NCBI GenBank assembly: GCA_947630735.1
Contig: CANRIR010000002.1
Location: 1 to 64,000, forward strand
Reading direction: 5' to 3'
Source: an uncultured Marvinbryantia sp.
Lineage (GTDB): Bacteria; Bacillota; Clostridia; Lachnospirales; Lachnospiraceae
DNA: 64,000 nt
The position numbers and the translations under genes were made by a program. Shown in pieces: positions 63,271-64,000 of the stretch (positions within the stretch are counted from its first letter, which is position 1; each line of letters opens with the position of its first letter). The notes under the pieces were generated by a model. That model was not told where the DNA came from, ran no database searches, and saw nothing but the letters and a program-made list of their open reading frames with translations.

Positions 63271-63311
63271 GATTCAGAATACATCCGCCTGCGGGCATGC
63301 GAGGAGATTTC

Positions 63312-64000
63312 ATGGAAGAGCAGAGGGAAAAACGAAAACGGAAAGTGGTGCGGCTGCAGGGCGGCTCCATCTTCAACATCGGCACGATCATGTTTGGCAT
63401 CATCCTGCTTTACATCCTGATCTACCTTGTGATGTACCTGACGTCGGACAAGATCATCGCCTACGAGGTGACGGCGGGTTCACTCTCCGGGAACTACCGC
63501 TACACGGCCATCGCGCTGCGCGACGAATCGCTGGTCACCTGCAGCGAAGCCGGCCCCATCAGCTATTATGCCCGGGAGGGGAGCAAGGTGGGTGTGGGAA
63601 ACGGCATCTACTCCGTCGGCACGGTAAATCTGGCGAGCTCCACTTCGGATGCGGAGCTTGCGGAATTAGACAACGACAGCTATTCCGATCTCCGCTCGAT
63701 CGCGGCCACCTTTTCCGGGAATTACCTGCCCTCCGCCTTCCAGAATGTGTATGATTTCAAGGCGGACGCCCAGACGGCCATGATCGAGCTCCTGTCAAAA
63801 AAAGTGATGGACAGCGCCCAGCAGGGCATCAGCGCCGGACTGAACCTGGTGCCGGCCGACCGGGACGGGCTTGTGGTCTATTCCATGGACGGGATGGAAG
63901 ATCTCGCCGTGGAGGATATCACGGCCGCAAGCTTCAGCCGCAAGAACTATAAGCGCGAGAACCTGCGCCTGAAGGAGAGCGTGAAGGCCGGCGATGTGGT
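63312..64000 (+). CDS. HlyD-like membrane-anchored protein, 5' part
   Basis: The first 229 codons are in the window, and the frame is still open at its end. A basic N-terminus (EEQREKRKRKVVRLQGG) is followed by one membrane helix (IFNIGTIMFGIILLYILIYL), then an outside region beginning YEVTAGSLSGNYRYTAIALRDE, a lipoyl-like half motif as in HlyD/biotinyl-lipoyl adaptor proteins. As I recall, clostridia carry such proteins just before ylmE-sepF; that region is beyond this window. ATG 63312 follows GAGGAGAT. Confidence 0.75.
   Translation, partial: MEEQREKRKRKVVRLQGGSIFNIGTIMFGIILLYILIYLVMYLTSDKIIAYEVTAGSLSGNYRYTAIALRDESLVTCSEAGPISYYAREGSKVGVGNGIYSVGTVNLASSTSDAELAELDNDSYSDLRSIAATFSGNYLPSAFQNVYDFKADAQTAMIELLSKKVMDSAQQGISAGLNLVPADRDGLVVYSMDGMEDLAVEDITAASFSRKNYKRENLRLKESVKAGDV

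Noticed and set aside
63245-63754. 169-codon plus-strand frame at the right end
   Set aside because: It is out of frame with the HlyD-like gene starting at 63312, is Arg/His/Cys-rich and begins inside the terminator.

Overview
The window is one continuous stretch of a GC-rich (roughly 60 percent by eye) Firmicutes chromosome. The gene set points to an anaerobic clostridium, most likely Lachnospiraceae: electron-bifurcating NfnAB, the [FeFe]-hydrogenase maturase HydF, Rex, a formyl-THF ligase/FchA/FolD cluster, sporulation genes yqfC and yqfD, and the block mreBCD-pbp2-minCDE-rodA. Almost everything is on the plus strand in tight operons. Only a GtrA protein, a small membrane protein and an ABC-F ATPase are on the minus strand. 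I see no insertion sequence, prophage, CRISPR array, rRNA or tRNA.

Layout. 1-1581: folate one-carbon genes (end of fhs, fchA, folD). 1731-6227: a BceRS-BceAB-type two-component system and peptide-sensing ABC transporter with a BceR-like operator before the ATPase gene. 6294-9712: a DUF1294 protein, an isolated cobalamin-riboswitch RNA with its own promoter and terminator, and a GH2 beta-mannosidase. 9797-13278: icd overlapping hydF, then a two-PepSY lipoprotein. 13352-16395: minus-strand envelope genes, a divergent XRE regulator and an ABC-F protein. 16521-21017: ask, rex, nnrD, alr and a mazF without mazE. 21087-28109: CorC-like CBS protein, yebC, a CFI-box protein, tepA, uppP, ftsK. 28275-31788: nfnAB, rlmH, DUF2284. 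31816-34880: yqfC, yqfD, phoH, ybeY. 34909-40587: DUF3048, a MurJ/SpoVB-type flippase, proB-DUF896-fthC-proA. 40617-52162: miaB, mutS, mutL, miaA, a YnbB-type PLP enzyme and two flavoproteins. 52264-62732: radC, mreBCD, pbp2, minCDE, rodA, an mgsA-like gene and a D,D-carboxypeptidase. The end holds a small P-loop protein and the start of a membrane-anchored HlyD-like protein.

Points of most interest. (1) The cobalamin riboswitch at 6711-6878 has a near-consensus sigma-A promoter and is followed by about 185 nt of mutually exclusive hairpins and an intrinsic terminator. No plausible protein is encoded, and the next gene has its own promoter, so it looks like a B12-controlled non-coding RNA. 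(2) FolD lacks two of the three cyclohydrolase catalytic residues and sits directly after fchA, which suggests split enzyme labour. (3) The mgsA-like protein next to rodA lacks the catalytic aspartate of methylglyoxal synthase. (4) HydF and MutL carry in-frame tandem repeats in their linkers. (5) mazF has no antitoxin gene, and its ribosome-binding site can pair with an upstream segment.

Functions rest on recognised motifs and gene order, not on database searches. Start codons were chosen from visible Shine-Dalgarno sequences.
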